Shown: piece by piece, positions 12,541 to 23,112 of the stretch
Layout: each line of letters begins with the position of its first letter
How positions within the stretch are numbered: the stretch's first letter is position 1
Assembly (NCBI RefSeq): GCF_039555335.1
Contig: NC_092642.1
Span: 23,417,262-23,481,261, forward strand
Source of the DNA: Amphiura filiformis
Lineage: Eukaryota > Echinodermata > Ophiuroidea > Amphilepidida > Amphiuridae
Direction of reading: 5' to 3'
Length of the DNA: 64,000 bases
Position numbers and translations under genes: made by a program
The notes under the pieces: generated by a model
Database searches by the model: none
Seen by the model: only the letters and a program-made list of their open reading frames with translations
What the model was told of the DNA's origin: nothing

Positions 12541-12840
12541 GGAGCACGGTGGCCGAGCGGAACGGGCTAGGACTCATAATCTGAAGGTTGCGGGTTCGAG
12601 CCCCGGCGACGCCATCGTGTTGTGCCCTTGAGTAAGGCACTTTATCTCGATTACTCCTCTCCACCCAGGTGTGAAATGGGGAGCTGTTATGAATACTGTC
12701 CATTGAGCGCCGCCCAAAGGTATGAGCATGCCTTGGGCATTGTATGGCAGCTGACATATTCTAATGACGGCGGAATAAATGTAAAGCGCTTTGGTACATG
12801 TTCACATGTGAAAGGCGCTGTATAAATACCAACATTTTTT
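12541..12840 (+). mobile_element. tRNA-derived SINE with L2/CR1-like tail
   Basis: The head has an A box (GGTGGCCGAGCGG) and B box (GGTTCGAGCCC) separated like a Leu/Ser-class tRNA. The body runs through GCGCCGCCCAAAGG. The tail has AAAGCGCTTTGG and AAAGGCGCTGTATAAATACC, which resembles 3' tails shared by SINEs and L2/CR1-like LINEs. It lies in a PARG intron in the opposite orientation to the gene. The tRNA-like part cannot form a proper acceptor stem, so it is not a tRNA gene. Confidence 0.85.
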
Positions 12841-13010
12841 TAATTTATTTTACTTTCTCTTACCTGTATGTTTTAATTTACTCCTCAAAACATGACGAGA
12901 CAACTGTCTCACTTGCCTCAATGTAGTTATGGCCCTGATTTCAGTTTGTTATGTCATTACCTGTTAGGTTTTAAGACTTTAGCGGTTTCAAAACTCTACC
13001 ACTAACTTAC

Positions 13011-13090
13011 TATTTTCCACTATCCTCCTGAAGTAGTTCACAATACATTTGAGTTTTGCAATCTTTCGTGGACTTGTACCTTCAAATAAC
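13011..13090 (-). CDS. PARG: PARG short exon: LFEG...YFRRI
   Basis: 80 bases encoding LFEGTSPRKIAKLKCIVNYF and RRIVEN, with split codons at both ends. The human counterpart is an LFEG segment followed by a KLK helix and YFRRV. It was found by looking for this conserved helix between neighbouring exons. Acceptor AACTTAG, donor AATA|GTAAGT. The phases close exactly with both neighbours. Confidence 0.95.
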
Positions 13091-13269
13091 CTAAGTTGGA
13101 GGAAAAAAATCACAGATTGATATGATGCAGTATTATTACAAGATCATTGCACTGTACAGAAAGTAAACTGACCATGGCAACCCAAGACATACCATGCATG
13201 TGAACCATTTGGCCTCATTCAGAGATTCACCTCTTAACAGGTGCAATATTCTAACCAACTTACATCTAG

Positions 13270-13840
13270 ATGGTCAATTGCCATTTGGTCTAAATACCAT
13301 TTTGTCTAATTCCCGTTTAGTCTATATTCAATTGGTCTATTACCAGAAAGGCTAATTGCCACTTAGTCTAATAATCATATAGTCTAATGTCCATTTAGTC
13401 TAATATTGTTTGGTCTAATAACCGGTATGTCTACTAACCATATAGTCTAATAACCATTTGGTCTAATAGTTCTTTAATAATCATTTGGTCTAATAACCGT
13501 TTGGTCTAATAACCGTTAGGTCTAATACTTGTATGGTCTAATAACCAGTTAGTCCAATACCATTTCGTCTATTTATTAATAAACTGAATGCTTGTAAGAC
13601 TAAATGGTGTGTATACCAAATGGGTATTAGACCAAATGGCTATTAAACCTATTGGTTATAGACCAAAGGAGTATTAGACTAAATGGTTGTTAGACTAAAT
13701 GGTTTTAGACTTATTGGTTATTAGACTAAATGGTTATCGGACCAAATGGTTATCGGACCAAATGGTTAAAGGACCAAATGATTGATGGACGTAGTGGATA
13801 TAGACCTAATGGGTTTAGACGAAATGGCAAATCCCCATCT
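13270..13840. repeat. Inverted minisatellite of ATTTGGTCTAATAACC
   Basis: From about 13270 to 13575 a 16-18-base phrase close to AACCATTTGGTCTAAT is repeated about 17 times. From about 13590 to 13840 its reverse complement (ATTAGACTAAATGGTT) is repeated about 14 times. The two halves can fold into one long imperfect hairpin. It lies in a PARG intron. Confidence 0.9.
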
Positions 13841-14122
13841 AGATTAACCACTGCAGCCAGGATCAGCTTCCCATGTTTTGCACAGGTAAACAGGACCAAT
13901 CAGCATGCACATATTCTTTGCACATATTCTTTGTAAGGCTCAAACTCATACTGTCAAATGCCATTTACGGACTGAGCTGACTTGACTGCAAATCCAATGT
14001 CCTATTCAAAATTAATTATACCCAAGAAGTGGATATTTGAGGAGTTATGATATACTTTAAGCTCCGGCAAGCTCTGCAAGGGATAATTCATTTTCAGTCT
14101 TTGTTGATTCTGCTAGATCTTA

Positions 14123-14410
<288 letters not shown>

Positions 14411-14529
14411 TTAGAGATACAATAAAAAACAATATCTAAACTACTGACTCGACATACAGACCATGGTAGGTACATAAAGCTGCTGACACTACTCAAATGG
14501 ATCACTCACAATGAGTCAAGTTTTATTAC

Positions 14530-14697
14530 CTTTGTGCAAAGTTTTGGTAGTTGAAGAGCTAACTGAACCATGCCTGGTAGAACAGTGCTGAAGAAGTACT
14601 GAGACTCTACTTTATCCAACACCTCATTGACGAAATGATGCAGTGCACGGAAGTCCCACTTCTTACTATATTTAGCATTGTAGGTGAGGATAGCATC
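14530..14697 (-). CDS. PARG: PARG exon: DAILTYNAKYSKKW
   Basis: 168 bases, 56 complete codons. It encodes DAILTYNAKYSKKWDFRALH, then a helix ending VESQYFFSTVLPG and MVQLALQLPKLCTK. The human segment ILKYNVAYSKKWDF aligns directly. Acceptor CTGTAG, donor AAAG|GTAATA. The 5' neighbour ends at VEDK, whereas human PARG has about 28 residues between the corresponding points. Confidence 0.96.
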
Positions 14698-14964
14698 CTA
14701 CAGAATACAAGAATAAGAAATGAGTTTGTACCATAAAGATGTATCGACTTGCAAAAGTTTATGTATGTATCACTGCCATATAGAATCACATATTTACCAA
14801 AGCACAATCCTAGTATTTCTTCTCATCTTCTCTGTTTTAACACATAGGCTACATGTTGTGACAGTGCAGTGCATTCTGGCATAGTGTGTCTTGTGTTAAG
14901 TTGTGGGTAACGCTATGTTGGATCTCGCAGTGGGAAAATTGAATCAGTGCGTAATGTTGAAGCC

Positions 14965-15235
14965 TTATTAAGCAGTATTTAAGCAATATCACAAGCAATA
15001 AACAAAATATGCTTTATTTTAGCAATACCACAAGCAGTGTTGAAGTATATTGCTTATATTAAATTAACTAACTAGCAATATAAATATTTTAGGCAATATA
15101 TTGTTAACTGCATCAATGTCCATTAGCAGTATAAAACTAAATAAGCAATATAAACATTTCAAGCAATATACAGTTAACAACAACAAGTAGTATTAAGCAA
15201 TATAAAATTAGCAATATAAAATATTTAGCAATATG
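14965..15235. repeat. AGCAATAT-rich array, left arm
   Basis: The word AAGCAATAT recurs about every 15-30 bases (for example near 14990, 15020, 15045, 15075 and 15145). The matching reverse-complement word is concentrated at about 17140-17215 and 17570-17700. The two arrays bracket the other elements in this intron and may be the arms of one older foldback element. Confidence 0.55.
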
Positions 15236-15262
15236 ACCTCAGGGTCAAATGGTGCATTATGG

Positions 15263-15652
15263 TAAAGCCATGATTTTTCCGTGTTACAAAATTTAAATTC
15301 CGTGTTACAAATTGGACGATTCCGTGAATTTCCGTGTTACATTATAAAGTACTGAAAAGTGAATACAAGCATGTTTTAAAAGTGTAATTTGTCTTATATA
15401 ATTATATGTACCGTTTTACTGTAGTCTCCCCGAGTTGCATCGTAGGCCTAGAATTAATGCTAGAATTGATTGTTTAATGGTTGATTACTGCTAAATTCTC
15501 ACTTTTCTTTGTTTTCTTTTGCAAATCAACACAAAAGTTAGACATTTTACACAGTTTTTCACTATTTTGTGGCATTTTCAAATTTCCGTGAGCAAACCCC
15601 GATTTCCGTGAATTTTTCCGTTTTTCCGTATCACGGAGAAATCATGGCTTTA
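15263..15652. mobile_element. hAT-like MITE, 8-base target duplication CATTATGG
   Basis: The inverted ends TAAAGCCATGATTT and AAATCATGGCTTTA are flanked on both sides by an exact CATTATGG (15255-15262 and 15653-15660). TTTCCGTG/CACGGA phrases recur inside both ends. An 8-base duplication is the hallmark of hAT insertions (family knowledge). No transposase. Confidence 0.9.
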
Positions 15653-15758
15653 CATTATGGGAATATATTTCCAACTGTCATTTTGAATTGTAATGACTGC
15701 AGAGATGATGTAGCTCCTCGTTTTTTTTAAATGTTTTCCGCTATGAAATGCCTTCTTT

Positions 15759-16081
15759 CCGGGGGAGGGGGATACTCAACACAAATGACCATACGGGTAT
15801 GCTCCCCCGGAAAGAGCCCCCTTTTGGATTTCGCAGCTCCGAAAGACCCCCTATATTTGACCAAAATAGAGCTCCGAAAGACCCTTGATTTTGATAATTT
15901 CAGCTCTGAAAGGGTTTTTCATGCGATTTTCAACCAGAAAGCCAAGAAAGACCCTTGATTTGGACTGTTCGCAGCTCCAAAAGACCCCCTTTTATCGGTA
16001 CGCCGTCAGCTCCCAAAGACCCACCACCTCAAAATTCCGAGGGAGCATACCCACCAAAAATTTTTTATGTGCCCCATGGGG
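15759..16081. mobile_element. G-rich hAT-like MITE, copy 1
   Basis: It starts CCGGGGGAGGGGGATACTCA and contains repeated AGCTCCGAAAGACCC phrases. It ends near ATGTGCCCCATGGGG. It is the reverse-orientation relative of the element at 50578-50962, with which it shares ends and internal phrases. Its own target duplication is not clear. Confidence 0.7.
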
Positions 16082-16399
16082 CTTGAAAGATAGAATGACC
16101 AAGTGCAAAGGAAGGGAGGAGTATATTGGGGCATATTCTGTACATCATAACTTAATGTCTATAGTGTCTTTATGCTATATATGATATACATCATCAGCTA
16201 GATTAATACTGTGATAGAAAAACGTACAACACATTGTTAAGACTTATAACATAATTACCAGTTTTGCATTAATACTCAGCTCTCAAATAGCTATATTTTA
16301 TATTTAAGTAGATGCAATTTAATTAACGTACAAAAACGCATTATATCGTCTGATGTGTGCGCAAACTATATTGCTCAAAGTCAGAAGGTAAAACACTAT

Positions 16400-17093
16400 C
16401 CCAGCAAACACAAAACGTTTTCGACATGATTCGCAAAAGGTTATAAAAGGTTGTCAGAAAACGTTTAAATGTCGGGTTATATAAAGGGTATATTAAGAGT
16501 ATAAAACGTTTTCATAACCTTAAAAAAACATTTTTTGATAATCTACTGCTCAGCAAACAAAAATGTTTTACAGAAAACGTTTAAATGTCGGGTTATATAA
16601 AGGGTATAAAATCGTTTTAATAACATTCCAAAAACATTCTTGAAAACTTGATACAAAACATTCTAAACAGAATGTTATTAAAGAGAAAAAAAAATATTTT
16701 GCGAAAATGTTTGCCCAAAATATTTGCAATAACGTTTTAAAAACGTTTTCATGACCTTTAAATAACCCGACATTTAAATGTTATTAAAACGTTTTGAAAA
16801 AAACATTTTAAGAACATTTCTGTGTTTGCTGAGTGCAAATATTTTAACATAATGTTATTTAAGTGTTGACAAAATATTTTGCAAAAAATGTTTGCAAAAA
16901 TTGTTTACAATAACATTTTTGAAAACATTTTTAAAATATTATTGTAGTGTGTTTTCATACAAAACGTTTTAAAACGTTTTCATGACCTTTATATAACCCG
17001 ACATTTTAATGTTATTAAAACGTTTTTATGTAAACCAAAAGCCAAAATATAACTTATTAAAAACGTTTTTAAAACGTTTTTGTGTTTGCTGGG
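16400..17093. mobile_element. TIR element CCCAGCAAACACAAAACG, 694 bases
   Basis: The inverted ends are CCCAGCAAACACAAAACGTT on the left and the matching AAAACG...TGTGTTTGCTGGG on the right. The interior repeats phrases such as AAACGTTTAAATGTCGGGTT and TATATAAAGGGTATA in both orientations. Fragments of the same family are at about 2365-2470 and 28435-28575. Confidence 0.8.
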
Positions 17094-17235
17094 ATGTTCT
17101 CTTGCCTAGATCTAAAGCATGTGTTGGATCACAAAAGCAATATTGCTTCTTAGTGTAAGTATGTATTTCCTATTTGTGTAAGCAATATATTGCTTTTTGT
17201 AAAGCAATATATGCCTAAATATCAGAAACGAAGCC

Positions 17236-17580
17236 TTAAAGGGGCATTTCGTGATCCACAGCCTCATCCCCCCACTTTTCTCAAAAAAAGTTGAGATTTT
17301 TATATCGCTGGAAACCTCTGGCTACATAATGTTTATGTACAAAATATCTCTTGCAGATTAATTCGTTTAGCTAAGATATCGTGAAATTTGAGTTTCGTTC
17401 TGGTGCACCAGAACGAAATTACAACACATTGTCTATGGCGCAGTGTAATACACATAATCATGCATAACTCGCAAACGCAAAATCGGAATCAACTGAAATT
17501 TTGGGAATAGGCTTTTTCGTGGATATGTACTGAAACATGTCATAAAAAGAGGATGCTAGGATCACGAAATCCTCCTTTAA
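17236..17580. mobile_element. piggyBac-like MITE with TTAA ends
   Basis: Starts TTAAAGGGGCATTTCGTGAT and ends with the inverted ATCACGAAATCCTCCTTTAA, about 30 bases of imperfect TIR including TTAA at both outer ends. TTAA duplication is typical of piggyBac-type insertion. No coding capacity. Confidence 0.75.
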
Positions 17581-18094
17581 ATATTGCTTAAGTATGCCTA
17601 AGGTAGGCCTAAGGTAGGCCTTAAATATTGCCTATTTTCATATGGAATACAGAAGCCTTATATTGCTAGGTAGTATATTGCTTAAATATGGCTTACGTCC
17701 TTGTACATGCGTGTCCGCGCCCACGGGATTAGGTTAGTGCACACGATTCAAATATGACGTTACAAAATCCAACGTGGCATTACTCTCAACTTGAGATGAG
17801 GCAGACTATATCATATTATTTTATAATTTTCACTTTTTATGTTACAATGTGCAATGTGTTAATAGGAATGAACTATAAAACAATGTTCCAAATGTCAAAT
17901 GCCTGAATCATATTTTGGCTGATTTTCTCCTTGCCCCTCTTCTCCATTTTAGCCTCATTTTGGACCAGATCACAAAACAACCTACGTTTATAGTACAAAG
18001 GTCAGGTCAAAACATTCCAGAATTCAATGCTTAAATCTAAACCATAAAAAAACATCAAAATTGTTTAAAAAAACATTGCCTCTGTGATAGTTCA

Positions 18095-18289
<195 letters not shown>

Positions 18290-18928
18290 TCAGTTTCAAA
18301 CACACTCGATCAATATAAGGAAATTGTTGAGTTGGCTTTAATAGGACATCCTGAAGTGATTCAGACAATTTTCTTATATTCCTTAATGTATTTCTAATTC
18401 AAAAGCATCAAAAATTGTACTTTTTGGTTGCCTTTGGCATAAATATTAAAAAAACACTTAATTTGGCAAATATTGAGAGGTTTCTGACCCACCAAATCGC
18501 ATTTGCAATATCTTTTACATGCAGGGACATGCAATTTATCAAGATTAGCCATGGAATAAATGATACTCTAAGAATATGAAAAAAACATCTTTAAATACAA
18601 ACTAAAGTTAGTTTGCTAATTTGTTTAAATGTTAAATTATGTAAACCATTTTATTAATAGCCAAAAACTAAACCAGGTTCATCTACTAACCCGTACGAAA
18701 CTCGGGGAGCTGATCCTGGTTGCGAAGGTTATTTGTGGAATGTCTAGGGTGTGCGCTCTTGAAGCAGCAAAATCCTTGAATTGTTGTTTAATGGGTTATT
18801 GAATGATGTGGGCCGTAGTGGTCAGCGACAACCTGTAAAGTGTGCTGACGCTCGTGGATCAACGTCTAGGCGTTGTGCCTGATTGGCCGTGTAAATGATT
18901 TCCATTGCCTACTACTCATATTACTCAC

Positions 18929-19100
18929 CCTAAAGAGTACTGTGTGGTTCTGGCTTGGTTTCAAGTCTGGTAGAGGAGCTCTACATGCAGGAGCTTGGTT
19001 TAGTTCACTAATTGGGGTACCCTTACCATAGCGTTGCTGACCTTCCAGTGACCTTGGGGCATCACTGGGGATTTCTTGAGAACTATGCTCTGAAGTTGAA
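18929..19100 (-). CDS. PARG: PARG exon: disordered region into NHTVLF
   Basis: 172 bases. The first two thirds encode a Ser/Pro/Gln-rich, probably disordered stretch. The end encodes LPDLKPSQNHTVLFR, matching the NHTV strand that opens the conserved part of human PARG. It starts by completing an Asp codon from the upstream exon. Acceptor TTTTCAG, donor AGG|GTGAGT. Confidence 0.9.
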
Positions 19101-20507
19101 CTGAAAATTTAGAAATCATTAGTTATTTACTTATTTTTACCAAGACATAACAACAACAACAACAACAACAGCAATAATAACAACAATGGCAGCAGCAAAA
19201 CAAAAATAAATAGATTTGTAAATTATGAGGTTTAAATTTGCAGCATCAACCATTTGGAGGGTATTGTGAAAATATGAGACCATCCACCACGAAGTGGTAG
19301 TAAAGTCGGCTCTAGATCATTTTCTGTTTATTGCAGATCTTGCAAGAATGCATTTTCAGCTTCAAAATGACACCTCAACCAGCTTCATTGGACATCTGGA
19401 AGTGAAGTTATGGTTCATCAGAGGTCAAATTCCTAATATATTTTACATAGAAATCCATATACTGTTTTTGATTGTATCTCAAAATGGAAAATGCCGACTT
19501 TACGACCAGTTTGTGGTGGATGGGCGCAACATTTTGCCTTTGGAACCAAGGAATATCCCGAGGGTTATGATGAGGGATAGCTATTCCAAAGCGAAATGTT
19601 CAGATTTTTCACAATTCCCGATATAACTGATGCATAGTTACATAACTGCAGTTACTGTTCATTTTCCTATACATAATACACAGTACTCTCACCATTGACG
19701 CGTGACCTCTACAAACAGTGTATGTTATAGCTATGGGCATTGCCTAGTTAACGTCACTGTGTGAAAAATAACCAGCCAATATTTAAAGTACTCTCTGAAA
19801 TTCTAGAAAATATAGTTTTGTAACATGTCCTAAATTTTTAGCTAATTTAAGTGTTTGGAAATATTCGCACTTTGGTGTTTTAGGAAGGATATGTAAACGA
19901 CAGATAACACCAAAAAATGAAGAAATGATTTCCAAACCGTGTTAAGTCCACAACCATTATGTTTCCCATTTTCAAGAATGCTGGTTAACAATATGCAGAC
20001 TATTGTCTCATTTCGGAAACAAAGGCGCACACAGTATTGTTACCTTGCGTATGCTTTATAATCGTTCACCCAACTGAAACTATAATACCAGCTCATTGCA
20101 ATATCGCACAGGCAAAACAGAAACATGTGTAGTGTGGATTTAACCAGAGAAAATCTGATTTAACATAGTTGAGCTGTTTTCAATGAGTGCTATCTTGGTT
20201 TAATAGCTTTTAATGGGGTTTAAGTCCTGCTAAGGTCGTGGTGAATTCCACTGTAGAGATAACTGCATCATGATTAACCTAATTCATACTTTTACATCAC
20301 TTTTAACTGTCATTTTTACCCGCAATAGTTGCATGCGTGTGAACTGCTCAGTTGCATAATCTCTCTCTATATCATAGATAACAATACTCTCCATGTATAT
20401 GTGCATGTATCAGCTAACCATGCAATTTGATTGGAACACACATTATAATGTGATACGCAGACGTTGTGGATATCATATTGAAATGAAATAAAGCACACAG
20501 ATATATA
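19101..20507. other. PARG intron 5' part; CAA microsatellite only
   Basis: A short (CAA)n run lies at about 19150-19170. Otherwise about 1.4 kb shows no recognisable repeat or coding frame. A longish open frame on the plus strand at 19294-19626 has no family resemblance. Confidence 0.5.
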
Positions 20508-21266
20508 AACGGTTCCAAAAAAATAAGTCCCCCCTAAGAATTTTTGGTATAATCCAAAAACGTAAGATTGATAAAGGTTCTTTTTCAGATCCAATAAAAT
20601 GATACTACTCACTCAGAAATATTTCAATTCCTATCAGGAATCTTGTTCACTCTGGTACTGGTGTTTCTAGATGTTTTTAGAACCGGCAACACTTCTGTCT
20701 GGTTTTGATGACGTCACCAAACTTTCTTGTTGCCGAGAATTTATGACCTGGTCATAAATTTTGTCCAGTCTGTAAGCCCCCTCGTCCTTATTTATGGTGT
20801 CTTTCCCTATACTTCTAATCCAGATTGCTTCCTTTAGCCAGCGTGTTGTTTTGTCAGATTCTTGGTCAATGACCTGAGCCTCGTCCCACCCAATCACGTG
20901 ATTTTGATGTGCAAGAAAGTTTGGTGACGTCATCAAAACCAGATACCTAATACCTAAAGGAAATGCTTAAACTTAATTAAATTCAATTGTGCTTCTTTTT
21001 GATTAAATTACTCACTTAAAGGGAAAAATTGTTAAACACAAATTCAAGCATAAAAAGCCTATGTAGAAAAATGCAACTTTTTTTTGGCCGAAAATATTGT
21101 AAATGACTGCATTTTGTAATGAAGATAAAAAGTAGCAACAAAAACCCGCTCACTTGATGCATAACTAATTAGCCTATGTTCCAAACTTTAAAACAAGAGA
21201 ATTGATCAAGCCGTTTTTGGATTATACTAAAATGTCTTAGGGGGGACTTACTTTTTTGGAACCGTT
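20508..21266. mobile_element. TIR element (TA target) carrying a Penelope-like fragment
   Basis: The inverted ends AACGGTTCCAAAAAAATAAG and its mate extend about 50 bases with a few mismatches (TCCCCCCTAAGA and TATAATCCAAAAACG inside). Both ends abut TA. The interior at 20667-20940 is a piece of a Penelope-like element bounded by its own inverted repeats. The rest is unremarkable. It sits in the PARG intron between 22418 and 19100. Confidence 0.85.
20667..20936 (-). pseudogene. Penelope-like element, GIY-YIG-proximal C-terminal fragment
   Basis: The minus strand encodes NFLAHQNHVIGWDEAQVIDQ, ESDKTTRWLKEAIWIRSIGK and INKDEGAYRLDKIYDQVI. The order H-x-I-xW(D/E)xA-V-ID-E, then WxKEAIxIR, then NxDEGAYxLxxIYD is the C-terminal part of the GIY-YIG endonuclease module in Penelope-like retroelements (family knowledge). 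The upstream GIY-YIG core and reverse transcriptase are absent. The fragment is flanked by inverted copies of GGTTTTGATGACGTCACCAA. Confidence 0.7.
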
Positions 21267-21309
21267 TACTTCACATACAAGGATCCTGGATATGGGCCTA
21301 TACAGCGTA

Positions 21310-22368
21310 CTTCGGTTATATTTATAAATGCGCTTTTATAAATACGCACGTGACCACCTCCGCGCTGCCATAACAGCTTGTAGATAGTAAGTCTCGAAGT
21401 GACCTTCTACATAGCGGGTGGTCTTCCTACACTCTAATGACAGCCTATTCATTTTTTTGAATAGAAAGTCTATTCATTTTTTTTTAATAGAAACTCATCA
21501 ATTTGAAGCGAGCCCTTATCATTTTTAAATCGAATCATATCGTTTGATGCGATTTAGTATCAACATCGCAGAAAACTTTGAATCGACACACTCATCAAAA
21601 TGATGAGTGTGAGCGCGACGATTGATTGACTTTTATTGAATAAAATCGCTGTTCCAAGGGCGACTGGGTGTAAACCTTTACCTAAGTGTCTATATACATT
21701 TGAATGCAAATGCGGAACAACACGAGACTACTGTGCAGCAAAATTTTCTATTTGTTCAACTTTGTGATTATATTGTAAACGTTTCCGTCGTTGACTATTT
21801 TTTCCGTCGTCAAATACTTTCAAAAATGTTGTTTTTGATAACATAGTACAAATTTGGAATTGCAAAATGTGTAATAATTTTGCAATTCAATTAATAAATA
21901 AATTTGATGATATTTATCTACAGAGTTGCTATGCTTTTCTGTATAGTGATCAATGCATGAGGATTTGGTCACGCTTGCTGGTCTTGGTATGTCGTGCCCA
22001 TGAGCCACTTCCTATACATTTGAATGCAAATGCGGAACAACACGAGACTACTGTGCAGCAAAATTTTCTATTTGTTCAACTTTGTGATTATATTGTAAAC
22101 GTTTCCGTCGTTGACTATTTTTTCCGTCGTCAAATACTTTCAAAAATGTTGTTTTTGATAACATGTTACAAATTCGGAATTGCAAAATGTGTAATAATTT
22201 TGCAATTCAATTAATAAATAAATTTGATGATATTTATCTACAGAGTTCCTATCCTTTACTGTATAGTGGTCAATGCATGAGGATTTGGTCACGCTTGCTG
22301 GTCTTGGTATGCCGTGCCCATGAGTCACGTCCGTATTAATAAAAGCGCATTTATAAATATAACCGAAG
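21310..22368. mobile_element. TIR element with internal 315-base tandem duplication
   Basis: The left end CTTCGGTTATATTTATAAAT and the inverted right end match over about 40 bases and are flanked by TA. Inside, a segment of about 315 bases starting TACATTTGAATGCAAATGCG occurs at about 21695-22008 and again at 22012-22325, with few differences. No transposase was recognised. It lies in the PARG intron just downstream of the exon at 22418-22892. Confidence 0.8.
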
Positions 22369-22417
22369 TACACTGCTATACGTGGAATTGAACCACAGAT
22401 ATATCTTACATACTCAC

Positions 22418-22892
22418 TCTGTGAACAAAGGTTGTGAAGCATCATACTCCAACGTCTCGCTCCATTCCCCTTGTGAATCTCCTTCCACTGCATCAGAATC
22501 TGCTCCCCCGGTTCGATTCCCATTATTGTTTGCTGCGCCCTTCCCAGATATTACTTTTATTTTAGTTCTAGACCCCCCTGCAACATCACTAGTGCTGGTA
22601 GAGGGTTTATCATCATTACTAGGGCTCCTAGCTGATGAGGGGATGCTTCTACATCGCACTCGATGCTGTTGATGCCTTCTAAAAATAATCAAAGACTGAT
22701 TTGGGGTTGGTTGTTTGATCTATTGCCGGTGCTCCCCCATGTGTAGATGACATCCCTCGTTTGTGGACATCTGGACTGGTTTGTTTAACACTTGTTGATG
22801 GAGTTAGAGCTCCTGGAGGGTGGGTGGGATTTATGGTAGTGGTATGTTGCACAGGTGTTGACTTGGGTTTATCCACCGGTGATGGGGTATTC
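22418..22892 (-). CDS. PARG: PARG N-terminal exon, one-base frameshift
   Basis: The acceptor GTCCCCAG lies at the 5' end and the donor ACAGA|GTGAGT at the 3' end. The 5' half encodes a Pro/Thr-rich disordered stretch ending TNPKSVFDYF. The 3' half encodes RRHQQHRVRCRS, then a Ser/Gly-rich stretch and EWSETLEYDASQPLF. Between them a run of five T (22681-22685) puts the halves out of frame by one base and creates a TAG. With four T the exon is a single 474-base frame, and both flanking phases fit. The KSVFDYF-RR block resembles a PCNA-interacting box followed by basic residues. The best guess is a sequencing or assembly indel, or a recent lesion. Confidence 0.75.
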
Positions 22893-22949
22893 CTGGGGAC
22901 AATCAAGATTATTCATATTTCAATTTTGAAAAGGTTGAGTCAGTTTATC

Positions 22950-23104
22950 CAGTGGCGTTCCTCTCTCTCTCTCTCCTTTTTCCTCTTTTTTCCTTGCGCT
23001 AGGGGCGGGGGCCCAAATAGCGCTAGGGGCGGGGGGCCCAAACAGGCAATTTTTGCCAGGGGGCAATTGCCCCCCCCCTGCCCCCCCCGGCAGCTACGCC
23101 ACTG
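22950..23104. mobile_element. hAT-like MITE, 155 bases, target duplication AGTTTATC
   Basis: The ends CAGTGGCGTTCC and CAGCTACGCCACTG are inverted over the outer CAGTGGCGT. Exact AGTTTATC flanks both sides (22942-22949 and 23105-23112). The interior is pyrimidine-rich then G-rich low-complexity sequence. The end style matches the element at 31850-32076. Confidence 0.93.
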
Positions 23105-23112
23105 AGTTTATC

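Noticed and set aside
12541-12615. Functional tRNA gene
   Set aside because: The tRNA-like head is fused to a SINE body and tail and lacks a complementary acceptor stem.
13270-13840. CRISPR-like array of short repeats
   Set aside because: Units are contiguous and degenerate with no unique spacers, and the genome is eukaryotic.
22418-22692. Separate small exon starting right after a TTTTTAG acceptor at 22679
   Set aside because: The upstream piece 22692-22892 would need an intron of about 20 bases; a one-base indel in the T run explains both halves and the phases.
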